Assembly (NCBI GenBank): GCA_003990745.1
Contig: RBNI01000970.1
Span: 1 to 25,437 of the forward strand
Direction of reading: 5' to 3'
Source of the DNA: Jimgerdemannia flammicorona
Lineage: Eukaryota > Mucoromycota > Endogonomycetes > Endogonales > Endogonaceae
DNA: 25,437 nucleotides
In this document: positions 8,170 to 18,176 of the stretch, piece after piece
How the letters are laid out: every line of letters begins with the position of its first letter
How positions within the stretch are numbered: position 1 is the first letter of the stretch
The notes under the pieces: model-generated
Database searches by the model: none
The model's input: the letters and a program-made list of their open reading frames with translations, nothing else
Told to the model about the DNA's origin: nothing
Program-made: the position numbers and the translations under genes

Positions 8170-8640
8170 TGGTTCATTGGGGCTAGCAGAAAGACATCAA
8201 TATTGTTGTGGGCTTTCCCTACTTTGTAGATGATGGTAATTTTGTAATCCTAAGAATAAGGATCCAGCAGACCAGGATTCCAGTGGGTTCCTTACAGTTA
8301 AATAGCCATTTGAGAGCTGTATGATCTGTGATCAGAGTGAACATTTTTCCAATAAGATAATGCTTGAACAGAATGACTGCCCATATGACTGCAAGGCATT
8401 CTAATTTGGTGCTACTATAGTTTATCTGCTGCTAATTGGTAGCTTGGCTTGTATAAGCTATCATATAGTATTGTTGGTTAGATCCTTCCTGGGCTAGAAC
8501 TGCTCCTAGACAATCCTTAGAAGTATCTGTATATAAGATGAATAGTATATGTAGATTGGGGCATACAAGGATTAGTGCTGTAGTCATGTAGTTCTTGAGT
8601 TTGTTGAAGGCTCTTTCTTGTAATTCTGTCTATTTAAATG
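8170..8640 (-). pseudogene. RNase H of element B, decayed
   Basis: Readable motifs are LYTDTSKDCLGAVLAQ (first catalytic Asp), TKLECLAVIWAV (Glu), and LITDHTALKWLF (Asp), in the same order and spacing as A and C. At least two stops interrupt the frame. It degrades the RNA strand of the replication hybrid in intact relatives. Confidence 0.8.
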
Positions 8641-9400
8641 ATACTTCTTTTTTGAGAAGGATCCAGATTGGAGCAGTGATTTGGATGAAGTCTTTGATAA
8701 ATCTTTTATAGTAGGATACTAGCATCAGGAATGATAGTGTTTTCTTTGGGGTCTTGAGTATTGGCCAATTGTTGATCTTCTCAGTTTTCTTTGGGTCTGC
8801 ATAGATTCCTTCTTTCAAAACTATGAACTCAAGGAATTCAAGTTTCTGTTTCCCAAAGTAGTATTTCTTTACATTTAGTCTCAAGTGGTTCTTGCAGGTG
8901 AGCTTGAAGAATTCCTCTAGGTAGTGTAGGTGTTCTTTGAAATTTGTTAAATAGATGTTGGAATTGTCCATGTATATAATTAGGTGATAGTGAATCAAGG
9001 GGGCATAGACTAAATTCATCATCCTCTGAAAGGTGGGGGGTGCATTGCAAAGTCCAAAAGGCATTCAGAGGTATTCAAACAGTTTTTCTAGAGCAAGAAA
9101 GGCTGTCTTTTGAATGTCTTTGAGGTCTATGGAGATCTCATGGAATCCTGCAAAAAGATCCATACTGCTGAAGTATCTGGCATCTTATAACTGATCCAAA
9201 AGGTCATCAATTCTGGGCAAAGGATAGGCATCCTTTTCAGTGACTGAATTGAGTTTTCTGTAATCTATACAGAGTCTCCATCCTCCTTTCTTGGGTACAA
9301 TAAGTATAGGGCTGGCCCAAGGGCTAGTAGAGGGTCGGATAACTCCATTATCTAAGAGTTCTTGAATGTGCTCTTTTTAAATGTTTTTAAGTAATGGGGT
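8630..9400 (-). pseudogene. Reverse transcriptase of element B, decayed
   Basis: On the - strand one reads [42 protein letters not shown] (first catalytic Asp), then a TGA directly before MPFGLCNAPPTFQRMM, exactly where A and C have Arg before MPFG. The catalytic YxDD is YMDN: the second Asp codon has become AAT (8963-8965), which should abolish activity. The open stretch 9064-8630 covers the second half. Confidence 0.9.
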
Positions 9401-9984
9401 ATTCTATAGGGTTTCTGCCAGATGGTGTTGCATTTTCTGTATTAATGCTGTGGTGATATGATGGATTGTATGGCAGGTTGCTATAATCAGTAGTGAAGAT
9501 ATCTTGATATTTGTTGAGAAGTTCTACCAGTTGTTGCTATTGTTGGGGTGTCAATTTCTCTCCAATATTAGTAGAAGGCTTTACTTTCTCCTGGGTCGCA
9601 GAGGGGCCTTTCCTTTCTTCTGGAACCTTTTACCATTTCCCAATAGGTTTAGTTCATAAACTTCTCTATGAGTTCAGTTGAGAAAAGGCACCAGATGCCC
9701 TATGATGGTTCCTTTTGGCAAGATGATAGTTTCCCAACTTTGGTTGGTTGCTCAGGAGTGTACTGGATTCATCTTGTTAGGGAATGAATGTCCTTCTATA
9801 TCCAGGTGTGGGATATCTTCATTGGGTTCAAAGAAAAGGTTTCTGGGGTTAGGTGGTGCAAAGATTTCGAAGGTGGTTTGTTCTCCAGGCTCCAGAATGA
9901 GATTTTTGTACAGTTTGACTGATTGGCAGTATACTTGCTGGGGAACATTCCTCTTGAGGTGGTTGACTTGAAGGAGATGTACTT

Positions 9985-10395
9985 CCTTCTTATCTGAACT
10001 TCCAAATCCTTTGGCTTGTCTTGTTCCTTCAGTCAGTTCAGAGACTTCTTGTAATTGTGGGGTCTTGACCTTCATGAAGACTGCTTGGGCAATCTTCTGT
10101 CCTCTAATAATTCAGTGCCATTCTGTACTACTGTTGTGTAGGATGACCTTGATTTCACCTGTATATCCTGGGTCAATGATTTCTCTTTCTATGGGTATTC
10201 CTTATCTGGCAAGTCCAGACCTTGAGGTCAGTTGGATGTAAGCTCCTTGGGGTGGCTGCATGGCTAGTCCAGTTCTGATCATGAATGTTTTTCCAGGCTT
10301 AATGGATTCATTCTCCAGACTATAAAGATCATACTCTATATCTTCTGGGTGGGCTTTGGTTGGGGGTTTGGCCTTGGGATGTAGCAGGGTATACT
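9985..10395 (-). pseudogene. dUTPase domain of element B, decayed
   Basis: Five motifs of trimeric dUTPases are visible in order on the - strand: IEYDLYS (motif 1, Gly changed to Glu), TSRSGLA (motif 2), IIDPGYTGEI (motif 3), GQKIAQAVF (motif 4) and QAKGFGSSD (motif 5). Two stops interrupt it, one of them TGA in a context consistent with Trp. The entry HPKAK before motif 1 matches element C. dUTPase hydrolyses dUTP and keeps uracil out of newly made DNA. Its position between the Cys motif and RT is the same as in A and C. Confidence 0.85.
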
Positions 10396-11380
10396 GGGCA
10401 ATATCCTTACTAAGTTCAGGCTATTCTTGGGCTGAGGCTCCACTAGTAAAGAGCCTCCAGGCTCTGAGGTTGAGGTATGGCCATCTGGCTCCAGTAAAAG
10501 GGTCTCAGAGATAGTTGATCCCTCTTCTTCCTATAGGGTCTAGGGCTTCCATAAAGTTGATGGGATCTTCTACCCATTCTTGGCAGGTTGTATGTCTAAT
10601 GAGAGCTAGAATATCTTCTCCTAAATCATAGATCTTGAGGGTCCTTCTTTCTGACTTCTTCATCTGGCTTTTTCGAATCTGGCTTCTGTTGTCTCTTCTC
10701 TTCAAAGTGTGGATTGCAACATTATGACTAAGGTGAATCTTCTGATGTCTGCAGTCTCAGTAGTCTGGGTGTCTTCTATGATTACAATATCCCATTGCTC
10801 TGAAATGATATTCCCAGTTGTTGATTTCTTATTATCTTGAGAATCAGTACTCATCTTAGTCATAAGTTGGAAGCAGGGTTGATAAGGGATATATTTCTAT
10901 TTGAGTGAAGAAGCCTTGTCCTCTAAATCAACTTTATAACCTTGTAGTAACTTCTTGAAAGGTAGTTGCCTGTGCAACTGTAGTTGGGGGTTCTGGTCTT
11001 TGGGGTCTCTGTCTTTCTTGCTGGTCTAGTAGATAGCACTGATAGCAGTAATCTTGGGGAGAGTGGAAGACCATTTGATGTAGACATCTTTTTAGCTAAA
11101 AAGCTCTTTCTTAGTGGGTTTCTTTCTTGGGAATAATGGGGATTATGCTGGGTCCTTCTTCTATATTCCAAGGGTCATTGTCTTCAGGTAGTATTCAGCA
11201 AAGATTATCCCAGAGAATGAGTTTGGGGACTTCTTCTTCTTTGGGTACTTCTTGTTCAGGAACTTCTTGATCAGGAACTTCTTCTTCCTCAGATGATTCT
11301 TGACTCCAAATTGCTTATACTTCTGCAGCTTTGGCTGCAGGTGTTTCTGGAACATGTCTATATTTCTTCTTCTTCCTTCT

Positions 11381-11473
11381 GCACTTAGGGCAGGCTGTGC
11401 CAGGCGAATTTCTTATCCCAATAATCTTGGAGGAGTGCTTGGGACACTTGTGTCTCTTGAGGCAGGTGGGGCA
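11381..11473 (-). other. Cys/His-rich motif of element B between protease and dUTPase
   Basis: Within an open stretch at 11557-11315 the spacing is C-x2-C-x5-C-x2-H-x14-C-x2-C, followed by RRKKKK. The core C-x2-H ... C-x2-C and basic tail match the motif in A and C, in the same genomic position. B has an extra leading Cys pair and a longer loop. Confidence 0.6.
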
Positions 11474-11639
11474 TCCTTTGATTTTTCCTGTAATGGCTCT
11501 GATGGTAATGGGGACAGTATTCTTGGCCCATACATTGTCTTCTGGTCTGTCATCCACTAGGTTGATCCTGGGATTGAGTCTGGGATTGTTTCCATCTTCA
11601 GATTCTTCTTCCTCCTCTGTGGTAGATTCTTTGCTATTG

Positions 11640-12040
11640 ATATATTCTTCTTAAATAGTGACCTTCTTCTTCTTCTTCGATTGCTCATAGCTGGTCACCT
11701 TAACTCTATACTTCTTGCCTTGATAGTTAAACTTGAGTACTTGTTGACTGATATCAACAACTGCATTCATTTCCTTCATCCAGTTGGTGCCAAGGATTAT
11801 ATCATAGGTGATGGCTTCAATAACAACAGCTTTTGGGATAAAGAACTGAATGTATCTAAGGGAGATAGTGATATTTCATACTTCTCCAAGGGGTTGAGTT
11901 CATGCTCCATCTGTACTTTAATGCTGAGGTTGGATAGTCCATCAATAGGCCATTGGAGGGTATCCAGGAATCATTTGGTAATAACACAGACAGCTGCTCC
12001 TGTATCTATAAGAATTTTCACTTTTTGTCCTCCAATGTCT
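11640..12040 (-). pseudogene. Aspartic protease of element B, decayed
   Basis: The active site reads KILIDTGAAV on the - strand, with the Asp-Thr-Gly codons at 12006-11998, followed a few codons later by a TGA. The second signature, IILGTNWM, occurs about 65 codons on. Frames change between these pieces. It lies between gag and the Cys motif as in A and C. Confidence 0.78.
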
Positions 12041-12769
12041 CTATGTAAGTAGGTGCTGACATATCTCTCTGCAGCCTGGATAAATGTGGGGGCTGGCTCT
12101 TCTGTGGGATGAGAACTCAGCGAGTGCTAGACCTAGTGGTTCTCAGCAATTTGTTTCAGACTCTAGCTAATATCAGTTGCAGGAACTGCAGAAGGGGAAC
12201 CTCCATCTTGGCTTCTTGGATCTTCTGCCAGGCTTCATTGTAGATATCTTTAGGTTTGGTCTTCAGGGTATACTTCTTCTTAGACTTTGGGACAGCAGGT
12301 TCTCATTATTCTTGTTCTATTTCTTCATCTTCTGGTGGCAGCTCATTAGTCTTCAGGACAAAAGATAAAGGAGTTCAGGAAGATGTTTCTACTTATTCCT
12401 CCTTATGTTCTTTATCTTCTTCTTAGATGATTCTTCTGCTGATATTTCTAGATGGTCTTCCTACAGGTCTCTTCCTTTTCTCTGCTGGATAGACTTTTTT
12501 TTGGGTGATAACCTTAGTAGAGTACAAGTCCAGATCACTGTAGTCTTTGCTGTTGCTTGCTTCCTCAAAATCTTCAACAGGATGAGCTTCAGTCTTCTTG
12601 TACTGAGTATCATTCCTTCAATTTGATAGTTCTGAGTCTCTTTAGTCACTTTTTTTATTGTCATATTCAGTGGCATAGTGTCTGAATTATCTATAGTAGA
12701 AGCATTAAACTTGGGCTCTATCTTGAATAGAGTACCTTCTTTCCTCTTACTGGTAGCTCCTGTTATCTC
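12041..12769 (-). other. gag-protease spacer of element B
   Basis: Only short, frequently interrupted Lys/Glu-rich frames can be read on the - strand. There is no recognisable domain and no zinc knuckle. It is probably the degraded end of gag. Confidence 0.4.
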
Positions 12770-14090
12770 TTAGTGAATAACCTTGGCTTCTTTGTAGAGG
12801 GTTTCCTCTGTTGTCTTGGTAACTTCAATTTTCACATATGGTGAGTTTTTCAATCTGTCCAACCAATCGATCCAACTTGGAGCTAAGGTCTTGAATTTCA
12901 CTCCTGTCCTTCTTTTCTTCTTTGGCTGGCCTTCTTTCTTCAGATCTCTCTTATCCTTAGAGGAGTCCTTGTAGGGCTTTGACCAGGATGTCTTCTTTAT
13001 CTTCTTTCTTGTCATAGTCACTCCAGGTAGTTCCTTATCTGACATCAAAGAATCCTTGAGCTGTATCTACTTGCTCTTTAGACCTTCTGATGCCTAGAGT
13101 GCAGATATGCTAAGTAATGTTCAGGGGAATCCCATTCATGAAGGTCATTGGACCTATGATGTTCTGGTTGGTGGCATTGAACCCAGTAGCATGCATTCTC
13201 TTCTGGATTCTTGTGAAGAAGGCTCTGGGTGATTCTCCAAGATTTATCTTCATCTCCATAATGAACTCTTAAGCCTTGTAGTGGGTTTCATTTTCTGCAT
13301 ACTTTTTAATGAGCCAGTGGACCATGGTTATATATTCTAGTTTATAAGATACTACTGCTTGTATCTGTCTTATCAGTTCTGAATTTAGATTATTTGCTGT
13401 TTGGTGGAAAATTCCTCTGGCTGGTTCTCTGAGCTGGGCCTTATAGATGGTGATTTTTCTTTCATCTGAGAGATTCCTGAGGACTGCAATTCCTTCAATT
13501 CCATCAAGGAATTCTCTGGGGTCTTCCTTTGGGTATCCTGCAAAGGTTGGTAATAAGGTGGCCATTTCATCATCACTTTCTTCTGATTCTGGTTCTGGTC
13601 TGGATTCTGATTCAGATTCTGACTCTGATTTACTTTCTGAACTGTCACTAGAGATGGAAGTGCTTGAGTATCTTGAGGATAGTGTTCTGGACCTTGGGTG
13701 AAGTGGAATGAGTCTAGGTATTCTTGTACAAACTACTTCTAATTCTGCAAGGGCTAGTGGTAAAGGTTCTATTAGTGAGATTGGTGGAACTAGTATGGAG
13801 TGTCTGGCTATAAGATCTTGGGCTTGTATAATAAGATCTTTTAGTTCTTATGCAAGTTCTTCAAAATCTCCAACAGGGCCACCTGTATTGTCTGGTTGAT
13901 CTGGTTGGGGATTTTGGACTATACTGGCTTCTGGTTCTGGTTGAGATCCTTCTGATGCTGGATAGTTGATAAGTCTTGAGGTGATTACTTCTCTTTCTGT
14001 CCAAATGCTGGTGATAACTAGTTCTTCTGTGGTGGCAGAGATTGGTGTTGTATCAAATATATCCAGTTTGACTATGAGTTCTTGTAAGCT
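12770..14090 (-). pseudogene. gag of element B, decayed
   Basis: A - strand frame from about 14090 runs through an N-terminal Pro/Glu-rich part, then an unusual Ser-Glu repeat tract (near 13640-13575, SESESESES) ending in acidic residues. The gag core follows: PTFAGYPKEDPREFLDGIE, LREPARGIFH and FTRIQKRMHATG, typical of the retrotransposon Gag family. The natural start codon is not visible and stops occur near 13870, 13268 and 13040. A Lys-rich segment (13048-12770) follows in another frame. I found no CCHC knuckle between here and the protease. Confidence 0.72.
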
Positions 14091-14116
14091 GAAAAGTTAT
14101 GTTGATTTTGAATCTT

Positions 14117-14132
14117 CCCAGTTGAGCCCCCA
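14117..14132 (-). other. Primer binding site of element B
   Basis: On the - strand TGGGGGCTCAACTGGG lies 9 bases inside the 5' LTR. The + strand reading ends in CCA and is preceded by TTTGAATC, which resembles a tRNA T-loop (TTCGAATC) with one C to T change. The implied primer is a tRNA with acceptor sequence TTGAGCC; I cannot name the isotype. Confidence 0.5.
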
Positions 14133-14141
14133 AATATAATA

Positions 14142-15383
14142 TGTCTGACTCAATAGAGGTAAATTACAAGATTGGGGGTTGATATAGTTTGGCTTGAGCC
14201 CCCAGTTACTTTATTAAAAGCAATGATATTTAGTGATATAATAGTCAATCTGGATATCTGTGAGTGATTTTCTTATTGAGATAGTTCTCTGGGTATAGCA
14301 GCAATTTGTATATCTTTCCTTCTTGAGTCAACTAGGAATTGGTAGAATTTCATATATAGCATGACAATCTTTATGTATGATGGTCTGGCAATTTAGCAGT
14401 TCTCCTTCTTGAGTGTTGGTCTCCAAAAGTATACAATTTCTGGTTGTGGCAATTTTGTGTAGTATAGTGATTTCTTAAAATGGCAGCTTACTGGGAATTA
14501 TACTGGTGATAGGTTCTTCTGTATTGACTCACTGAGAAAAAACTAATAACTTAGATAACTTGGATGTCATGGATTCTTTCTGAATTGATGGGCTCTCTGA
14601 GAATATTACTTCGAGTGGTACAGATAGCTCAGATAACTCAGATGATATGGATAACTCAGATAACTTGGATGTCACAGAAGACAGATAATTCAATAACTTA
14701 GATAACTCAGATGTAGATTCTTGGCAAGTTACATCAAGACTGGCTTCATTTGCACAGAGTTATGTTATAGACTAGCTTTACTGTAAAGTTGTATAAATAG
14801 ACTGACTTGTGGCAAGGTTTCTTATAGTGGGCTCTCTGGGAATGTAAGTAACTAGGATTCTTCAGGCTTATCTAACAAGTGAACCAAAATGAACTCATTC
14901 TTTATATTGAAAAGTAGACCAGAGTGGGAAAGAGGCAAAGCTTACAATCTCCTAGTAGTGGCTATAGAGCAGGCATTTCTCCTAAGTATTGTAATTCTTT
15001 CTGGATTAAGTAGCTTTTGACAAACATATCTCTCAAAGTGTAGTAGGCAGACTTGTCTTTTGCTTTGTATTTCAGAACTGAGATTTATTTGCTCTTATCT
15101 CTGGAGTATTTTATATAGTTGTAGTTGCTATCTGGTTGCTATATTACTAACTATAGATTACTAACTATGATAAGTATTCCTTGAGAGTACAGTGTATCTT
15201 GAGGGTACAGTGTACCTTGAGGATACAGTGTATATACCTGGAGGGTACAGGTAAACATACTGTTTCTGGTATCTCTGGTTAAATATACAAGTTAGCATAG
15301 TAAAGCAGTCTTGGTTACTTAGTGTACTAGATATAGTATGTGGCTAATTTATGATTTTAGCAGTATAATTCTGTTGCTTGTCA
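14142..15383 (-). repeat. 5' LTR of element B (right copy, 1242 bp)
   Basis: Direct repeat of 5376-6596 with the same TG...CA ends. GATA motifs recur at about 14553-14705. Differences from the left copy are mainly transitions plus small indels, including extra short GGGTACAGTGTA-like units near 15190-15250. Confidence 0.9.
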
Positions 15384-15388
15384 TAATA
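15384..15388. repeat. Target site duplication of element B, right copy
   Basis: TAATA, paired with TAATG at 5371-5375. Confidence 0.65.
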
Positions 15389-17934
15389 CTTTATTCTACT
15401 ATAATAAATAGGATTCTTGACCATAGCAATCATATACTAGTTATTTTGATAGATAAGTGCAGAGTGCTATTTCTGATCAAAGTGAAGTTTCTTTAATAGC
15501 CAGTATAGCCAAATGGCTTCTTTAGTTATTGTGAACAATACTTAATAATCTACTTATATAGATAATATTGCCACTAAGCTCTGCTTATATATATTTATCA
15601 AAATATAACCTCTTTATCATTTAATTGAAATAGATATCTAGTCATAGATCAATAATCATCTAAGTCTCTAGTCTAATTAACATCATATATATTGAATAGT
15701 TATATGCTATTTTTATTATTATTATTATTACTCTCACTCAATTCACTAAGAATAAGTATATAGTATATATATATCATATCTTTAATATATCTGAAAATTC
15801 TCTTAACAGTACTTCAATATGAATTGTTATAGTATGATGAATTCTGTACTATCTTATTTATATTATATAAGATATTAGATCTTATTTCAAATATAAGATA
15901 TATAAGAGACTCAACTACTTGCAAATAGAGAATGTTGATATAGTTAGTATTATTATTAGTCTCAAGCTTCCTTAACTTACCAAAGTTTCTATAAGAGTAT
16001 TTACTAGCTTATGTTTACTTATATTAAATTATTTAAAAATATATAGCTTAGATATAAGTTAATTGTGAGAGATATATATGCTCTTATTATATATATATAA
16101 TAGATATCTTCAATAGAAAGAATATATCACTCATATTAATCATCTGGAATTTCTTATACAGAACTTCTTTAACTCTATTAAGCTTACTTTTTATTGTAAT
16201 AATAATTATATTGTCTACTTAAATATCTATAAAAGTTACTCTGTCAGTATATATAGTATTATATATATATAGTTATCTATTTTACAGTATATGAAGCTAT
16301 TATTAGGTAGATATTTATCATTATTCTATTCTATAAATAGGCTGCTTGCTTAATACTATATAATTCTTTATATAGTTTATATATGTATGAGATTATAATT
16401 CTACTTATATCCTTATAACTAGTAAATATATAGCTTTATATCTATATTACTATTGAGAAAAGCTGTCTGTACATCTCTCTGATAGATTTTCAGATTTTAT
16501 ATAGTACTGATTTCAAGAAACATTCTTAAAAGAAGTGAGCTTAAATATTGATAAAAATGTCTCATCATAGTTTATACTATAATTTTACAAATAATCCTTA
16601 GTATTAAAATGAGCTTTAAATTACTCTATACTTCTATTATTTTTGTACTTAATTTTATAAACTCAATGATACTTTATAGCTTATCAATTGGTCAGAAGAG
16701 ATACTAGATCCCATATGTTATTTTTGATAAGTAAATTATACTCTTTATCTATGACTTACTTTCATCTCTTATTATTAAGAGAAGTTATTACTTCATTATA
16801 TATGCTTGGCTCACTGAAAGTTACTATATATATATATTATATACTTCTGTATAACTCACATGGTCTTTGTATTGCTATCTGGAGTTTGTCAGTATATCCT
16901 AATAATTTTTAAATTGAAATAAGTCTTGTTTTTAGACTTATACTTTAGCTATTTCTTATTCTTAATAGACTCTTTATTGTTATTATCAGTTTTATTATCT
17001 TTAATTTCCATTATTCTTAGTTTAGACAACTTTTGTTTAAATATATATAGCAGTTGAAAATAATTTTTCTTTATTGAAGAAATTAGTATCAGATATTATA
17101 CTTATACTAGTTAAGATATATATATTGAGATAGAGATTGAGATAAATATATCTATATGAGTCTCCTTATTATTTTCTTTTTTTTTAAACTATATATTCTA
17201 TAAAATTACTATATAATTTATATAGATCTCAAAGTCAATACACTTTGTTAGAATATTTAAGAAATATATGCTTGCTGACTTTCAGCTCAGACTTATACTG
17301 ATTAGTATTGCTCTTATCAAGAATATTTATATTCTATCTGAATATATATAAATATGATATATCAGGCTTAGCTATAGTCTATAATTTCTTAGAGATTAGA
17401 TCATTGTCTCTGAAATACTTATTATTACCAAATTCTTTACTCAATACTCAAAATATATATCAGTTGTATATATGTCACTATATTAATGGCCTCAGCCTAA
17501 TAGGAATATGATAGTCTGGCTACTTTAATTAACATATATACTATTTCTATAGTTATATAGTTAAATTACTTAGCCATACTATTCTGCTGAAGTATATAGA
17601 GTTATTATTTAATAGTATATACTATATTTCCTCAGATACTGCTTAAATGTACTATTGACATATTTATATCTATTATCTAAATATATAGTATATATTCTAT
17701 ATCTTGTTTCATTCTTTATAATTGCTTTAAATTTTTTAAATTTATCTAGAGCTTTATTCTTTGCCAATAAGAATTATATATATACTTTACATATATAATT
17801 ATTAATAAATATAATGAAATATCTCTTTCTATTATAGGAAGTAGTATATATCAGACTATATAGATTAAATTGAATATACTGAATACATATTTTATTCATT
17901 CTTCAAATAGATGTCTGATTGCTTTATTTGCTAT
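15389..17934 (-). pseudogene. Decayed Ty1/copia pol (element D): integrase, RT and RNase H
   Basis: AT-rich with no CG dinucleotide anywhere, yet the - strand still reads as copia pol in the right order. Integrase (17930-17400): ALDKFKKFKAIIKNETRY near 17722-17755, a YTS/QQNS-like site, and AEAINIVTYI. RT: YQRDVQTAFLNS near 16452-16485, then VDNIIII near 16198-16226 (YVDD changed to N). RNase H region: VKRIFRYIKD near 15779-15814 and IAMVKNPIYYSRIK near 15395-15460. Stops are everywhere. Integrase before RT identifies Ty1/copia. The 5' end is cut by C at 17935 and the 3' end is displaced to 4900-5370 by B. Confidence 0.82.
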
Positions 17935-18051
17935 TGTAACAGTGACCCCAGAATGATGATATCAGCACAAGAGACAGCCTTTCCTTGCAAGCCACCAGAT
18001 TGGAGCATGAGAAGATTATACGGCATACAAGATGAGTAATAATGACCAACT

Positions 18052-18097
18052 ATGAGTCATTGTGACCACAGCACAAGTATCCTGAAGAATATAAAAG
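18052..18097 (+). promoter_or_regulatory. Upstream promoter in U3 of element C: TGAGTCA site and TATA box
   Basis: ATGAGTCAT (18052-18060) and TATAAAAG (18090-18097) lie 80 bases before the ATG of the U3 ORF. The 38-base spacing matches the promoter of A (39). Both are retained in the 3' LTR copy (TGAGTCA 25302-25308, TATAAAAG 25339-25346). It would drive the ORF independently of the genomic RNA promoter at 19240. Confidence 0.6.
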
Positions 18098-18176
18098 AAG
18101 GATCAAGGAACTGCAGTAGCAGCAACCAACAAGAACCACCAATCCCAAAATAGCTCAAAGACTTACCACAAATGAA

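Larger units (their letters stand above)
5376..15383 (-). mobile_element. Element B: full-length, decayed dUTPase-bearing Ty3/gypsy element on the - strand
   Basis: About 10.0 kb, bounded by direct repeats of 1221 and 1242 bp with TG...CA ends and a 5-bp target duplication. Reading on the - strand: 5' LTR (14142-15383), primer site, gag, PR, Cys motif, dUTPase, RT, RNase H, IN, polypurine tract, 3' LTR (5376-6596). Every gene carries stops and shifts. Only about a dozen CG dinucleotides remain in 10 kb. The Pol domains are recognisably related to A and C but much more diverged, so this is a separate lineage with the same architecture. Confidence 0.92.

Noticed and set aside
11315..11654. Plus-strand open frames in element B (for example 9678-9971, 11331-11654, 11681-12052, 12177-12626)
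   Set aside because: They lie opposite the - strand gag/pol reading, have Leu/Phe/Ser-rich chance composition, and show no domain.
16688..17511. Short + strand ORFs in the copia tract (16688-16912, 17308-17511)
   Set aside because: They are low-complexity Ile/Leu/Tyr-rich frames from AT-rich DNA, opposite the copia coding strand.
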